This document shows positions 39,443 to 50,778 of a DNA stretch of 64,000 nt, piece after piece. Within the stretch, counting starts at the first letter, position 1. Every line of letters begins with the position of its first letter. The notes under the pieces are model-generated. The model worked only from the letters and a program-made list of their open reading frames with translations. It did not search any database and had not been told where the DNA came from. Source of the DNA: Allantophomopsis cytisporea (Eukaryota; Ascomycota; Leotiomycetes; Phacidiales; Phacidiaceae); NCBI GenBank assembly GCA_024752435.1, contig CP103032.1, positions 930,001 through 994,000 on the forward strand, written 5' to 3'. The position numbers were made by a program, and so were the translations under genes.

Positions 39443-40474
39443 TTAGAGCAACTCGGGTTCTACGACACCAGTTTGCTCAGTGATTATAGCGTAAGTTTCC
39501 GTCCTTCTGTGTCTAGCAAAATCGAAAGTCTTTTCCTTGCCTTGCCTGCAGTCCTCCAAATCCAATTCTGCCACAATTACTTCGTCACCCTTAGTCTTCG
39601 CCTCTGCCAACAGGTGACCTTCGGGACTTGTGATGCATGAACCACCAATCAAATCATATTTTCCATCTTCCAGTCCTGCTTTGGCCGCTGAAATCGAGAA
39701 ACAGCTGTTCATATAACTGTTCCCTTGCATGACAAGCTTGTGATGGAAAACAGCATCGATATCAGCCTCTTCCTTGGTCATAGGCTTACGGGTACCCCAA
39801 AGATCAGGGGCCCAGCCAGCAGTATTATAGCCACAAAGAACAACTTCACAGCCCTGCAAGCCGTATGCTCTCCAAGACTCAGGCCAGCGCCTATCATTAC
39901 AAATCATCATACCGAATATGGGATCTCCTTTTCCAACTTCCTTTCCGTCTGCCTTTTTTGCAGTCCCTTCGATCAGTCCCGGCACTCGGAAAGCTTTGAA
40001 TCCAAGATTTCCAGGCTCAAAGTATCTTTTTTCAAGCTGATTGATAGCATCTGGGTTTGCGAATGGCTCTTTGGTACCTGGTAGATGTATTTTGCGATAC
40101 TTGGAAATAATGGTATCTGTTTGAGCGGAATAGTACACAGCAGTATTGTAGCCAATTCCTTCGGAGGTACGCTCCGCAAATCCGACCTGAATATCGATGC
40201 CGAGTTTCTTCGCCTCTTCGAAAAGAGCTTTGGTATTGGTAGCGTTGATGACATCGTCTCCGTGCTCAAAATACCGATCCAACTCTGCTTGATCGTTGAT
40301 CAGATGCCGAGGAAAAAATGTTGTAAAAGCACACTCAGGAAAAACCACGAGTTCCGCTTTCTTGGAATGGGCTTCTTGAAGAAGTTTAATCATGGACTTT
40401 ATTGTCTCCTCTCGTGGTGTATTTAGGTGAATAGGGCCCATTTGGGCGGCTGCCACTGTTATCTTTCGAGACAT
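39443..40474 (-). CDS. N-carbamoyl-D-amino-acid amidohydrolase-like enzyme (nitrilase superfamily)
   Basis: Intronless gene for 343 residues. Enzymes of this type hydrolyse N-carbamoyl-D-amino acids to the D-amino acid, CO2 and ammonia, the last step of hydantoin breakdown. The nitrilase triad is visible: Glu47 in VVFPECAFTTFFPR, Lys128 in KYRKIHLPG and Cys192 in MMICNDRRWPESWR. The CNDRRWPE block, the LEKRYFEPG stretch and GYNT after the Cys are the features I know from Agrobacterium-type D-carbamoylases. That similarity is closer than to beta-ureidopropionases or general nitrilases. The bacterial enzymes have just over 300 residues; the extra length here includes a Lys/Gly-rich insert around 165-186 before the Cys motif. 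The ATG at 40474 is the first in frame. It converges with the NRPS-like gene and diverges from the hydantoinase over a 536 bp shared promoter. Other carbamoylase-like substrates remain possible. Confidence 0.88.
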   Translation of the reverse strand: MSRKITVAAAQMGPIHLNTPREETIKSMIKLLQEAHSKKAELVVFPECAFTTFFPRHLINDQAELDRYFEHGDDVINATNTKALFEEAKKLGIDIQVGFAERTSEGIGYNTAVYYSAQTDTIISKYRKIHLPGTKEPFANPDAINQLEKRYFEPGNLGFKAFRVPGLIEGTAKKADGKEVGKGDPIFGMMICNDRRWPESWRAYGLQGCEVVLCGYNTAGWAPDLWGTRKPMTKEEADIDAVFHHKLVMQGNSYMNSCFSISAAKAGLEDGKYDLIGGSCITSPEGHLLAEAKTKGDEVIVAELDLEDCRQGKEKTFDFARHRRTETYAIITEQTGVVEPELL

Positions 40475-41010
40475 TGTGTGATGGCGATGATGGTGATGAT
40501 TGGATGATGATTTGGAAACGTACAAACAGTAGTGGTAAAAGAATTATCAACTGCTCGCCATGGGAGGATACTCCAAACTGAGGAATAATATTTATTAACT
40601 ATTCTGATTAAAACATCTAGCGATTCGGGAATTGAAGTCTAGGTGTTCGCGCCAGCAATCAATGCGTGTTTGCAAAATGACTATGTAATTCTGATTCATT
40701 GCCATTTGCCATCAAATCGGCGGGGTTATTGTACCACGGCGCAGGCGATGGAAAGCCGATCTGCCCCACGAATATGATAAGGCGAGCTTATCGTTCGTTA
40801 TCGGTGGATCACCACTGTCCTTTTGCGCCGTATGGTCATAAGTGGGTGCATACATGATGACAAAGAGGTGGTGAACTTATGACAATAACGAATGTACTGA
40901 AGCATTCATTGTTGTATTGAGTGGTTTTCTACTTTCTTTGACACTGAGTCAAATATAATGTTGTGTGGTTTAAAGAGCTTGATAGCAGAGTAAATCGAGC
41001 GAGTATAATC
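40475..41010. promoter_or_regulatory. Divergent promoter between carbamoylase and hydantoinase genes
   Basis: A 536 bp spacer with outward reading. Three GATA-factor cores lie within 27 bases: GATAAG at 40776-40781, CTTATC (reverse GATAAG) at 40787-40792 and GTTATC at 40797-40802. GCGGGG at 40720-40725 matches the CreA consensus SYGGRG. The clustering in the middle of the shared promoter suggests common nitrogen and carbon control of both enzymes; binding itself is inferred. Confidence 0.5.
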
Positions 41011-42620
41011 ATGGGTTATGATACAATAATTGTTAATGGCATTATTGTGAGTCTTGTATCATGTGTTGAACAACAGTTACTGATAGCATCAAGGTCACAG
41101 CATCAGAGGTGCTTCCCAAAGGTATCGAGATTGGTATAAAAAATGGCAGAATAAGTTGTCTTGGGACCGACCTTGACCGATCCGAGAGCACGAAAATCAT
41201 AGATGCCAAGGGCGGTTTTGTTACTCCCGGCGGAGTTGACTCTCACGTCCATCTAGCACAGGACAACTCGCCCACAGGTGATGATTTTGAATCGGGAACT
41301 CGATCTGCTATTGCAGGCGGCAACACAACTGTTCTTGCGTTTGCATCCCAGAGTCGCAAAGATACCTCTCTATTTCCTGTGGTTGATGACTACCACAAGA
41401 GATCCAAGGACAAGAGTTATTGCGATTATGGGTTCCATATCATTCTGACCAATCCAACGCCTGAGATCATGGCAAAGGAAATGCCGGTAATGATTGAGAA
41501 TGGAATTACCAGTATAAAAATCTACATGAGTAATTTCTCCTGTTCTTCGTTGGAGTATGCTTGCTGACCTATCTATGTAGCTTATGAGCCCATGAAACTG
41601 AATGATCGCTCAATTCTCGATATCTTGATGTCTGCTAGGGAGCTCGGGTTTACGACGATGGTTCATGCTGAAAACAGCGATATCATCAATGTAATCACAG
41701 AAAGATTAGAGGCACGTGGGAAGACTGAGCCATATTACCACGCAATATCTCGCCCACAAATTGCGGAAAATGAGGCAACATATCGAGTTATCTCCTTGGC
41801 GGAACTCACTGATACGCCTATTCTCATTGTACACATGTCTTCAGAGGTTGCCATGAAACATGTCCGCAAAGCACAGTCAAGGCTTCTTCCTATCCATGCA
41901 GAAACATGCCCTCAATATCTTTTTCTGCTTTCAGAGCAACTCAAGAGCAAACCGCATGATCATTTCTCCGGGGCAAAGCATGTCTGTTCTCCTCCTCTCC
42001 GACATGACCCAAAAGATCTCGAAGCAATGTGGCGAGGTATTGCAAATGGCACCTTCACAACATTCAGCTCAGATCATGCGCCCTCGACCTACGACCACGC
42101 TGGAGGAAAGAAGCTGGGCCTAAAAGATGGCATCCCTTTCTTCAAAGCCATTCCAAATGGGCTTCCCGGCGTCGAAACTCGTCTACCCCTTCTCTTCAGC
42201 TATGCCTATGGCGACGACAAGAAAATTTCTCTGGAGCGGTTTGTTCAGTTGACCTCTAGTCAACCCGCAAGACTGTACGGCTTGAGTGGGGTTAAAGGAA
42301 GCATTGCCCCAGGATACGATGCTGACCTCGTGATTTGGTATCCTCCTGATCATGTATTTGACGATGGAGGCTTGACTATCACTCAGAGCATGTTACACCA
42401 CGTTGTGGATTACACTCCTTATGAGGGTCTGAAGGTGAAGAACTGGCCAAGATATACCATGTTGAGGGGCGAAATCGTTTGGGACCGAGATGGGGCTGGG
42501 ATTGTGGGTAAGATGACCCAGGGTAAGTTTCTTAAACGTGGAAGGGGCAAGGTAGTCGTTGGTCAGATTGGAAACGAAGTTCAGGGTATGTTGAGTGGCG
42601 AGAGAAGCTTGTGGTCATAG
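41011..42620 (+). CDS. Hydantoinase / dihydropyrimidinase family amidohydrolase
   Basis: Predicted 503-residue cyclic-imide hydrolase that opens hydantoin or dihydropyrimidine rings to N-carbamoyl amino acids. Three exons: 41011-41046, 41094-41529 and 41581-42620. The first intron uses an AAG acceptor, fixed by phase and by the family N-terminus (VNGIIVTASE). The binuclear metal site is complete: His63 and His65 in DSHVHLAQ, the carboxylated Lys154 in SIKIYMTYEP, His186 in VHAEN, His242 in VHMSS and Asp322 in FSSDHAPS. The C-terminus has the usual GSIAPGYDADLVIW strand. Size and motifs fit D-hydantoinase, dihydropyrimidinase and related enzymes. The carbamoylase and racemase next to it make hydantoinase the best call. 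It converges with the racemase gene, 228 bp apart. Whether the natural substrate is a 5-substituted hydantoin or a dihydropyrimidine is not decided. Confidence 0.9.
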
Positions 42621-42848
42621 ATTCAGCATTTGATAGATCTTCGGGTTGGAATTAAAAGCTCATCTATTTTACTCATACCGCACTATAAAGCGGCTTCAAA
42701 TATCTACGTATTTCTGACTGTTCGGAAGCTTTAAATGTCACTGGTCGACTTTGATGTTATATTCTTGAAGGACCTTCAGTGACTCAATTTCCCAAATCAA
42801 TAATAGGCTTCGTAGACAACAAGACTTCAAGTACATCGAATGAGCCAT

Positions 42849-43800
42849 TCACACCCAAGTCTGGCCTCTAGCCTCTCTTCCCTCCTTGGAAGATCTGAAA
42901 ACACCTCCCTTGGCAGTCCTATGCCCTTCTCTTACTAAACTTATCAAAAACTGAACACCAACTCCTACTCCATCAATCACTTGAGCCAGACCTTGATCAG
43001 ACTTCACTGCCTGCTCACATCTGATCTTCATCTCAGTCATTCCTGCACATCCGAGACAGATCTGTTCGATAGTTAGCGAAGGGTCCACAATAGGAGGTCA
43101 AAAGTTGCCCAGGGACGAGAGCTCGTTATCCACTTTCGAGAGATCAACTCGAGATATGGTTGAGATACTCACACAGTCAGCTCCCTTTTCCTCCACCAAT
43201 CTTTTAGCTGCCTCACTCATCAATCCCAAGACCTTTTCTCTTGGAAGTGTTTCTAGCTCTAAAACACCAAGACCTGTCGTTTCACATCCCACTGAGTATC
43301 CTTCAAATCCATAAGCTCTTATTGCATCTTCATGCATGATTTTGCTCCTTGCACCAGTGGCAATAACGGATAATCTACCACCCAGCATTCGTGCAGCATA
43401 TAATGATGCCTCCATAATACCGATTACAGGACCTGTAAGCTCCTCGCGAAGAGCATTGATGAGCGGATGTGCACTAAAGCAGGCTACCAAGAAAGCATCA
43501 TAATCTTTGGCTATCGGTAAGACAGCGCGAATGGCGGAGGCAGCAGAAAGGACCCCGTCCAGATGGCCTGATTATTAGCTGAGTTGGTTCTTGGAATGTA
43601 AAAGTTCACATCATACCTTCAATAGCTGAGGGAGTAGGATGCGGCGTTGTAAACCCTGTCACGGTACAGTGAGGCGGGAGAGTGCCCTTTAAGGAACGGA
43701 GACAGGCAAGGGTCATAGTCGACGTGCCATTAGGGTTTATGAGCAGGACCTTGATTTCTTTGGCTGAAGTGCCAGTCACAGATGGCAGTGGCTCAGACAT
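42849..43800 (-). CDS. Asp/Glu/hydantoin racemase family protein (DCG1-like)
   Basis: Predicted 263-residue racemase. Family members interconvert D- and L-5-substituted hydantoins or allantoin enantiomers; yeast Dcg1 belongs here. I assemble three exons on the minus strand: 43800-43617, 43567-43173 and 43061-42849. The 111 nt second intron (GTGAGT donor, GCTAAC branch, CAG acceptor) is required to recover the C-terminal third. The two catalytic cysteines are visible: Cys91 in LVACFSAHP and Cys198 in CLGCAGM. VLLINPNGT at the N-terminus and GPVIGIMEAS are also typical. The start is the ATG at 43800 (MSEPLPS). It closes the block by supplying the racemisation step that would let both enantiomers reach a stereospecific hydantoinase and carbamoylase. 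An allantoin racemase is the main alternative. Confidence 0.88.
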
Positions 43801-44051
43801 TTTGATGGCGGGCAATATAAGAGTATTGCAGTTTGCAGTTAAAAAAGTAGTAATAAGCAATAGAAGAAGGAATCGTATTGTGTATGTAAGAAGGATAGAG
43901 AGAAGCTCGAATATAAGCAGGGAAGTGAAGTCTGAGAAGGCAATGCTGTCTACTTAGAGTGCGATATAATGTAATAACACGATAGCATGAAAAAGTTACC
44001 TACACTGCATTTGTTGATGAGATATAAGCGTATCGGGCAGCTATGTTCGCC

Positions 44052-44072
44052 GCGGGGTCTGTCAACGATAAG
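44052..44072. promoter_or_regulatory. CreA-like and AreA-like motifs upstream of the racemase
   Basis: GCGGGG and GATAAG lie within 21 bases, about 250-270 bp upstream of the racemase ATG. It is the same motif pair as in the other two promoters of this block. Confidence 0.4.
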
Positions 44073-46424
44073 AGTGGGAGAGACTCCCGATATATCGACT
44101 GTCAGGAGCACCCCAGGCATGAACGCGAAACTTCAGGCAGGCACTTAAATCAGGTTTGATTTGATTTCACGTGGACTCACGTGCGTACATTTGGCTAACA
44201 TACATCAACGCCACGGAAGATGTGACTAAAAGACAGCAGAATGTGCGTATATATATAATTGTTTTCTTGTATATATGTTCTAAGCTACCACTAGCTGGAT
44301 AGTGTTACAAAAAGTTGGATACATTTGGCTTGTTATCCTCAAGCAACAGTAACATACGTACCTTGTTCATCTTCCCAGACTCAATGTCCGTGGCAAAAGG
44401 AGTCAGCTAGCCTCAGTAATTTATTAGATGAGGTCTTCTTCCTCGCATCGTAGGACTCCTTTGCCATACAGACCTTCACTGACTTATACTCGTAAACAAA
44501 CATGTGAACCAAATAGTCTCGCAGCAACTTTTCCGAGACTTATCGGCCTTTATCGCTTTTGAAAAAGTAGAAGTCTCTCGTATCATTTGTTCAGGCTTTG
44601 ATGAAAACCAGTTTCTGCAAAGTACCTTCACATTGTTCATATCACCCTCAACACAATGGACAGAATGATGGGTTTGGTGAGTCTCTAGAGGGCATTCTCA
44701 ACTCCGTACCAAGTATATCGCTCTCTGATATCTTGCCAATAGTATATCAGCTGTTGACATTAGAGTTGAGTGCCCGTTTGATCAGTTCTTTGAAGTCGCT
44801 CCATCATATGGTAACCTCGTATCACTCAAGAGGAGCCAACTTTACCTGTTTTCACTGCTGTCGGCCATGTGCATCGTCGGTAGCGGAGTCAATGTACAAA
44901 ACCAAGTGTCATCCCATGTTATTGAACTTGAGATCGAAGATCGATTTCCAGCCGACAGGTCTGGCTCATTGTATTCCAAGTCTTTAGATGGACGCTCAGC
45001 GCTTTGAATCCATTATTTACAATATGATGTTCCACGGCTCTCTGGCCTTTGCCCCTACCCAGTCGTATATCGTTACTGTTTAATTCTTAAGGGCTGTTGA
45101 ATTATCCACACAGTATCTGGTTTATGAAATTTTTAATCATCTACAGCTGCTAAATTCTTTCTCGATGGTTGGTCATTTCTGTAAAGTAAAAACTTCTTTT
45201 ATGCTTTCTTGGTTATCAAGAGCTAAGTTCCTCTTGACTACCGGAGTTGTTCTTCACAGCTGAGACGATTGACAGGGCTAATTGAAACATCTTGGTAAAA
45301 CCACAAATTTCAAGTCAAATGGACCGAATCAAAACTTGGCGTGTAAATCCTATAAACTTTGAACGCTTTTTCTATTAAGCTGATATCAATTTAGGATCCT
45401 TCTCGATTTCACTGTGCTGTCTACGCGTGGCACAAATTCTTCAGTTTTCCATTTTTGATAGACATTTTTCAGGGATACAAAGCCTCTACCACCTCATTTG
45501 ATGCGTGGTAATTTGCTAGGCTAAAGCAACTTGCAAGTCCTCAGCCCCAGACTATCCAGAACGGGGACAACGTCCTCAAGATACCGAGTATGTAATATCA
45601 TCATTATCACTTGAAGTTAGGTGATATGTTTTCATCGATTTCACGATTACGTTGCATCACTGGATGACGGATCGCTCCGATCCTTGCTAAGTTGTCGAAA
45701 ACGCACGATCTAAGTAACTTTCCTTGAATGAGCTATGACGAAATACAATACATATCAATTCATTGGCTTAACCGTGGGGCTGCATTTATTTATTTACTGA
45801 TCTACTGCGTAGGAGGAAGACGGAGTCAGTCAGGTACCACGAACGGGCGCTAAAGTAATGATTGAGAAATCGCGGGTTTATTATCTTTTGTTTCTGATTG
45901 AATGGGGAAAAAAGAAGGAAAAATGGGTAATTCTTGTCAGAGGAAGTGAAAAGAAATTTCATTCCGAAGGATCGCCTGCAAAGGCTAGATTAATCAGTGT
46001 ATGAAAATGTATGGGATGAATAAGACGATGTAGATGTTGTTGTTGGTGATTCCTCTACCGGTAAAAATGGGTATGACGCTTAGAGTGCCGAGCACAGACT
46101 CAAAAAAAAGTGATTGTACCCACATACCCTCGCTTTCTTACCAACAAAAGAACGTTCGATTGGGCGATTGGGCAAGGTGATTAAATAATATCGATATTCG
46201 ACAATGGCTGGAAGCACCGGCAAGACAAATTCGTTAGCAATTCCTAAGAAGAGAGGACGAAAGAAGCAGAACGACATTCCATCCTTATCAATTCGATGGC
46301 CTTCCCATATCAATCACCTACGATTCAGCAGTCCAGTGACAGTCATCATTCGTTTCGCTGTAGGGTAGGTAGGTAGGTACAGCACAGGGCTACATGGCGG
46401 ATATACAGTTGCACTCCGTATGTA

Positions 46425-46459
46425 GCATGTAGCATGTACCCTGTGTACATGCTACATGC
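46425..46459. repeat. Perfect 15-bp inverted repeat with a 5-base loop
   Basis: GCATGTAGCATGTAC, then CCTGT, then GTACATGCTACATGC. All 15 pairs match. It lies in spacer DNA and is not followed by a T-run that would suggest a terminator. Confidence 0.9.
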
Positions 46460-47548
46460 ATCCATCCGCCGTCAACAGAGCTCGAATCCGTAATGCACTG
46501 CCCGCTAGTGGTCTCTCTGCATCAAACAACAACATGTACCATGTTATCCATGTATACGATGTAGAGACATGTTGTGGAGAGAGTCTCAATCCAGTATACA
46601 TCGCCCGCCCGTGGTCGAATCTACCTGCAGCTACTAGAATGACAGCATGTTGCAGGTACTCCGTACATACGATGGATACTATCTATCGTACGTAGTATGC
46701 CGTGGAGGGGAGCCTCAATCTACTGCTAGCAATACAAAGTTTAAAAAGTGGCTATTCGTACCAGGTACGGGAGTGTTCTGGTCTTGCCAATACACAGTGG
46801 TGTTGAAGTATCGCCGTTGTGCCCAGAAACAATCACCTCGTCGCTCCTTGGCTGAGGCCTTTTTACGGAACACTGAGTGAGAGTCCCGAGACCACGCTCA
46901 ACAAACAAAGTCAGTCTGATTCGTCAGTTCCCCTGAGCATTGTGGCCATCGAACATAGGATTTTTTTCCAAGCTGTTGACGATCGTAGTACTTACAATGT
47001 CACTCAACGCATGCCAATGTCTCCACTTTTTCCTAATTCCCGGTCCATATGCTGGTAAGTTTATGGGAGTCTCAAGATTTGCCCTCTTGGCTCCCCTCCA
47101 AATACCCTATTGTATCCTTCTGTCACTCTGCCAAGATAACGTCACCTCCCCTAAGTCATTACAATATCTGGATCGTCTATTCGCTCGGTATCTATAGCAT
47201 CTCCCTATGCCGGAATACAATGCCGCTCCACTATTTTTGTGGAGACAATTCTGGCCTCATGGTTCGTCCATGTGTTTTCTCTTGTTTCTCGACTTGAGAA
47301 AGCATTCTAGACTCCTGCTACTTACCAATATCGCCCATTCATCTGTTCAAACCATGACCAGTCCTTTGGAAATTTGTAAGAATTGTAGGACACAGGGGAC
47401 TTCGGTAACAATCCTCTTCGTCGTCCCCTGACTGTCATTGGAAATAGAATTCTATCACTGGTATAAGTACTTAGGAATCCTCGAAAGTTAAGTGGCTGTT
47501 TCTTAGATCACTCGTCTTTGTTTTTGAAGGATCCCGCCGATACTCACG

Positions 47549-49804
47549 ATGCGTTCTTCTATTTTGAATGTCCTCGCCCTTTCGGGTGCTGCTGTTCAAG
47601 CAGCCTGCCCCTACATGGATGGCAGTTATGTTGGCAAGCGCGACGCCAACTCATCGGATAACTCATTCTTCTCTCAGTTCGAGATCGATGATGCGAATTC
47701 TGTGATGACTTCGGATGTTGGTGGGCCAATTGATGATCAGACAACTCTCAAAGCCGGCGTCAGGGGCCCAGCTCTCCTCGAAGACTTCATCTTCCGCCAG
47801 AAGATTCAGCACTTCGACCACGAACGTGTTCCCGAACGAGCTGTACACGCGAGAGGAACAGGCGCTCATGGCACCTTCACCAGTTATGGTGACTGGTCCA
47901 ACATTACTGCAGCTTCATTCCTTAGCGAAGCGGGCAAGGAAACACCTATGTTCACCAGATTCAGTACAGTTGCTGGCTCTCGCGGTTCATCTGAAACTGG
48001 TAAGTCAAATACCGCGCCTTTTATGCCCCGGCATGTCACTAATTGGTATGGAAATGTAGCTCGTGATGTCCATGGATTTGCAACCAGATTCTACACTGAT
48101 GAGGGAAACTTCGATATAGGTAAGGGACCCTAGACCACTCAGTTATTGCAAACTAACAGCCCTTTAGTGGGAAATAATATACCCGTCTTCTTCATTCAGG
48201 ATGCTATTCAATTCCCAGACCTGATTCATGCCGTCAAACCAAAGCAAGACCGCGAGATACCTCAAGCTGCAACCGCACACGACAGCGCTTGGGATTTCTT
48301 TTCTCAACAACCATCCAGCTTACACACTCTCATGTGGGCAATGGCTGGCTACGGTATCCCTCGATCCTTTAGACACATGCCCGGCTTCGGTATCCACACC
48401 TACAGATTTGTTACTGATGATGGCGACTCTAAGTTGGTTAAGTTCCACTGGACGACATTGCAAGGCAAGGCCAGTTTGGTTTGGGAAGAAGCACAAAAGG
48501 TCTCTGGAACAAACCCAGATTTCCACCGACAGGATCTTTGGGAAGCAATTGAGTCTGGTGACTACCCAGAATGGGAGCTTGGTGTTCAAATTATGGAAGA
48601 AGGCGACGATTTGAAGTACGGATTTGACCTTCTCGACCCTACCAAGATTGTCCCAGAGGAGTACGTTCCAATTACACCAATCGGCAAGATGCAGCTTAAC
48701 AGAAATCCAACAAACTACTTCGCCGAGACTGAGCAGGTCATGTTCCAGCCAGGTCACATCGTCCGCGGTATCGATTTTACGGACGACCCATTGTTGCAAG
48801 GGCGTATCTTCTCTTACCTGGACACTCAGTTGAACCGCCACAACGGACCAAACTTTGAACAACTCCCAATCAATCGGCCAAGAATCCCAGTACATAACAA
48901 CAACCGTGATGGCGCTGGACAGCACTACATTCCAGTCAACCCCCATGCGTACAGCCCCAACACTCTCAACGGTGACAGCCCACAGCGCGCAAACCAGACT
49001 GTCAACAACGGTTTCTTTACTGCTCCAAAGCGGACTGCATCTGGAGCTCTTGAGCGTGCTGTTTCGGATACCTTCCATGATGTGTGGTCCCAGCCAGCTC
49101 TTTTTTACAACTCCTTAACCGAGACAGAGCAGCAATTTCTTATCAACGCCATCCGCTTTGAGACATCTCAGCTCACCTCCACAGTTGTGAAGCAGAACGT
49201 CCTCATCCAGCTGAACCGCATAAACCACGATCTTGCTCAGCGCGTGTCCATTGCCCTCAACCTGCCATGCCCTGCTGCTGATTCTACCTACTACACAACC
49301 AACAAGACTGCGGGTATCTCCATCATGAACGAGACCCTCCCAACCATTGCTACACTCAAAGTTGGTATTCTCACCAGTGTCTACGACAACTCCTCCCTCA
49401 CCACTGCCAACACTCTTGCTTCCGCTTTTAGCGCTGCTGGAGCCACGCCAAAGATTGTTGCTGAGTATCTTGGTACTGGCGTTGATGTTACCTACTCTGC
49501 AGCTGATGCAACCGCTTTTGACGGTATTGTTGTCGTTGGTGGTGCTGAGAAGCTCTTCTTTGCCAACGCCTCTTCCACTCTCTACCCAGCTGCTCGCCCA
49601 GTAGAGATTCTTCAAAACGGCTACAGATTTGGAAAGCCAGTTGGCAGTTACGCTGGTGCCGACAAGGCTTTCACCCTTTCTCAAATTGAGGCTACTCCAG
49701 GTGTTTACCTCAGCAATGCTACCTCGGCTGATAGCTTTGTTGAAGAGTTCACTCCAGGTCTCAAGACTTTCAAGTTTGCCGACCGCTTTGCACTTGATCA
49801 ATAA
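47549..49804 (+). CDS. Secreted large-subunit catalase
   Basis: Predicted heme catalase of 715 residues that breaks down hydrogen peroxide. Three exons: 47549-47999, 48060-48119 and 48168-49804, with matching phases. Branch-like motifs CACTAAT and AACTAAC lie in the introns. An N-terminal signal peptide (hydrophobic LNVLALSGAAVQA) points to secretion. Catalytic His100 is in the VHARGTGAHGTF block and the active-site Asn is at about 173 in IVGNNIPVFF. The proximal heme tyrosine lies in RIFSYLDTQLNRHNGPN. The last roughly 150 residues have the flavodoxin/DJ-1-like domain that marks large-subunit catalases (start near KVGILTSVYDN). Length and domains match fungal CatB/Cat-3-like enzymes. No link to the hydantoin block is visible except position. 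Confidence 0.95.
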
Positions 49805-50778
49805 AATGTGTAGTGGTTAGAAATAGAGTAATGAGTGGAATAGTTTCTTCTAGGCTCGGTAGAATATTGGAGTTATGTTTTGTAATGATACCAAACCAAA
49901 ATCAAAGGCTTTTTTTCAATGATATTGTGGAATTTCGGAGTTTTGACACGTCAAGTGATCCAAGCTTCTGGAACTAGCGCTTGAAGATCGTCATTTACTT
50001 CAAATCTGTATTGATGCAGAAGGTATGAAAGTAATCTACGAAATACATAATTAATCTTTTATTATGGGGACAATACATGCATCGGTAATCCATACGATTC
50101 ACATACACTCAGATGTATGGATTGCACCAAAGTTGTCCCCGCAGTCCACTATTGATCGTCATAGACCCCACTAACAACTATGTGATAGTGTGGCTATACT
50201 TGCATGATATATAAACATTTGGAACATCCCACATGGTTCAGTAATCATGGGGCAGGTGCGATAACCTTGGGGGGTTTTTTTTTTGGATGGTAGGTTCCTT
50301 CCAATGCGTAGGGCTGGCTACGAATGAAGAACAGCTATGTGCAAGGGAACAGTTCCTCAATCATAAAGTCAGCCTAGATAGCGAGATGATTCTGAAGAAC
50401 AGTATAAATGTGAGTTGTAGAAAAACTTCACACTGTAGGTTTATTATGGATATTAGAGAAAGTGTATACGGCATAATAGCAGTGTATGATCTACAACTAC
50501 GAACAAAATAAAGAACGCGCATGTAAGGCATATAGACTCCTAAGTACCACATATCATGACCGAAGAGCAAGTTGAGAGGATAACATAAATCATATTTCAA
50601 GTAGCCATCTTTCATCTAAGTATCTTAACATCATAAGGGTATCTGCTCGCAAATCCAAGATAAAGTGCAACGCTTAAATGCACAAATGCAACAACCACCC
50701 CTATCAGCCTTCATTGTAAAGCAAGGCCAGCCATTAAATCATGTCATGAGTCATCCATCTATATGCAGTCATCATATA
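49805..50778. other. Spacer between converging catalase and ABC transporter genes
   Basis: AT-rich, probable 3' ends of both genes. The reading frames at 50287-50615 overlap on both strands and have no support. Confidence 0.6.

Larger units (their letters stand above)
43801..47548. other. 3.7 kb spacer: racemase promoter, repeats, catalase promoter
   Basis: The racemase side has GCGGGG at 44052-44057 and GATAAG at 44067-44072, matching CreA and AreA cores, near the small palindrome GGGAGAGACTCCC. The middle is AT-rich without recognised genes. A perfect inverted repeat lies at 46425-46459. The last few hundred bases are the catalase promoter. Frames in 44598-47431 have no domain support. Confidence 0.5.

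Noticed and set aside
48320..49801. Long open frames antisense to the catalase gene
   Set aside because: They mirror the codon use of a real gene on the other strand, lack domains and are fully overlapped by catalase.
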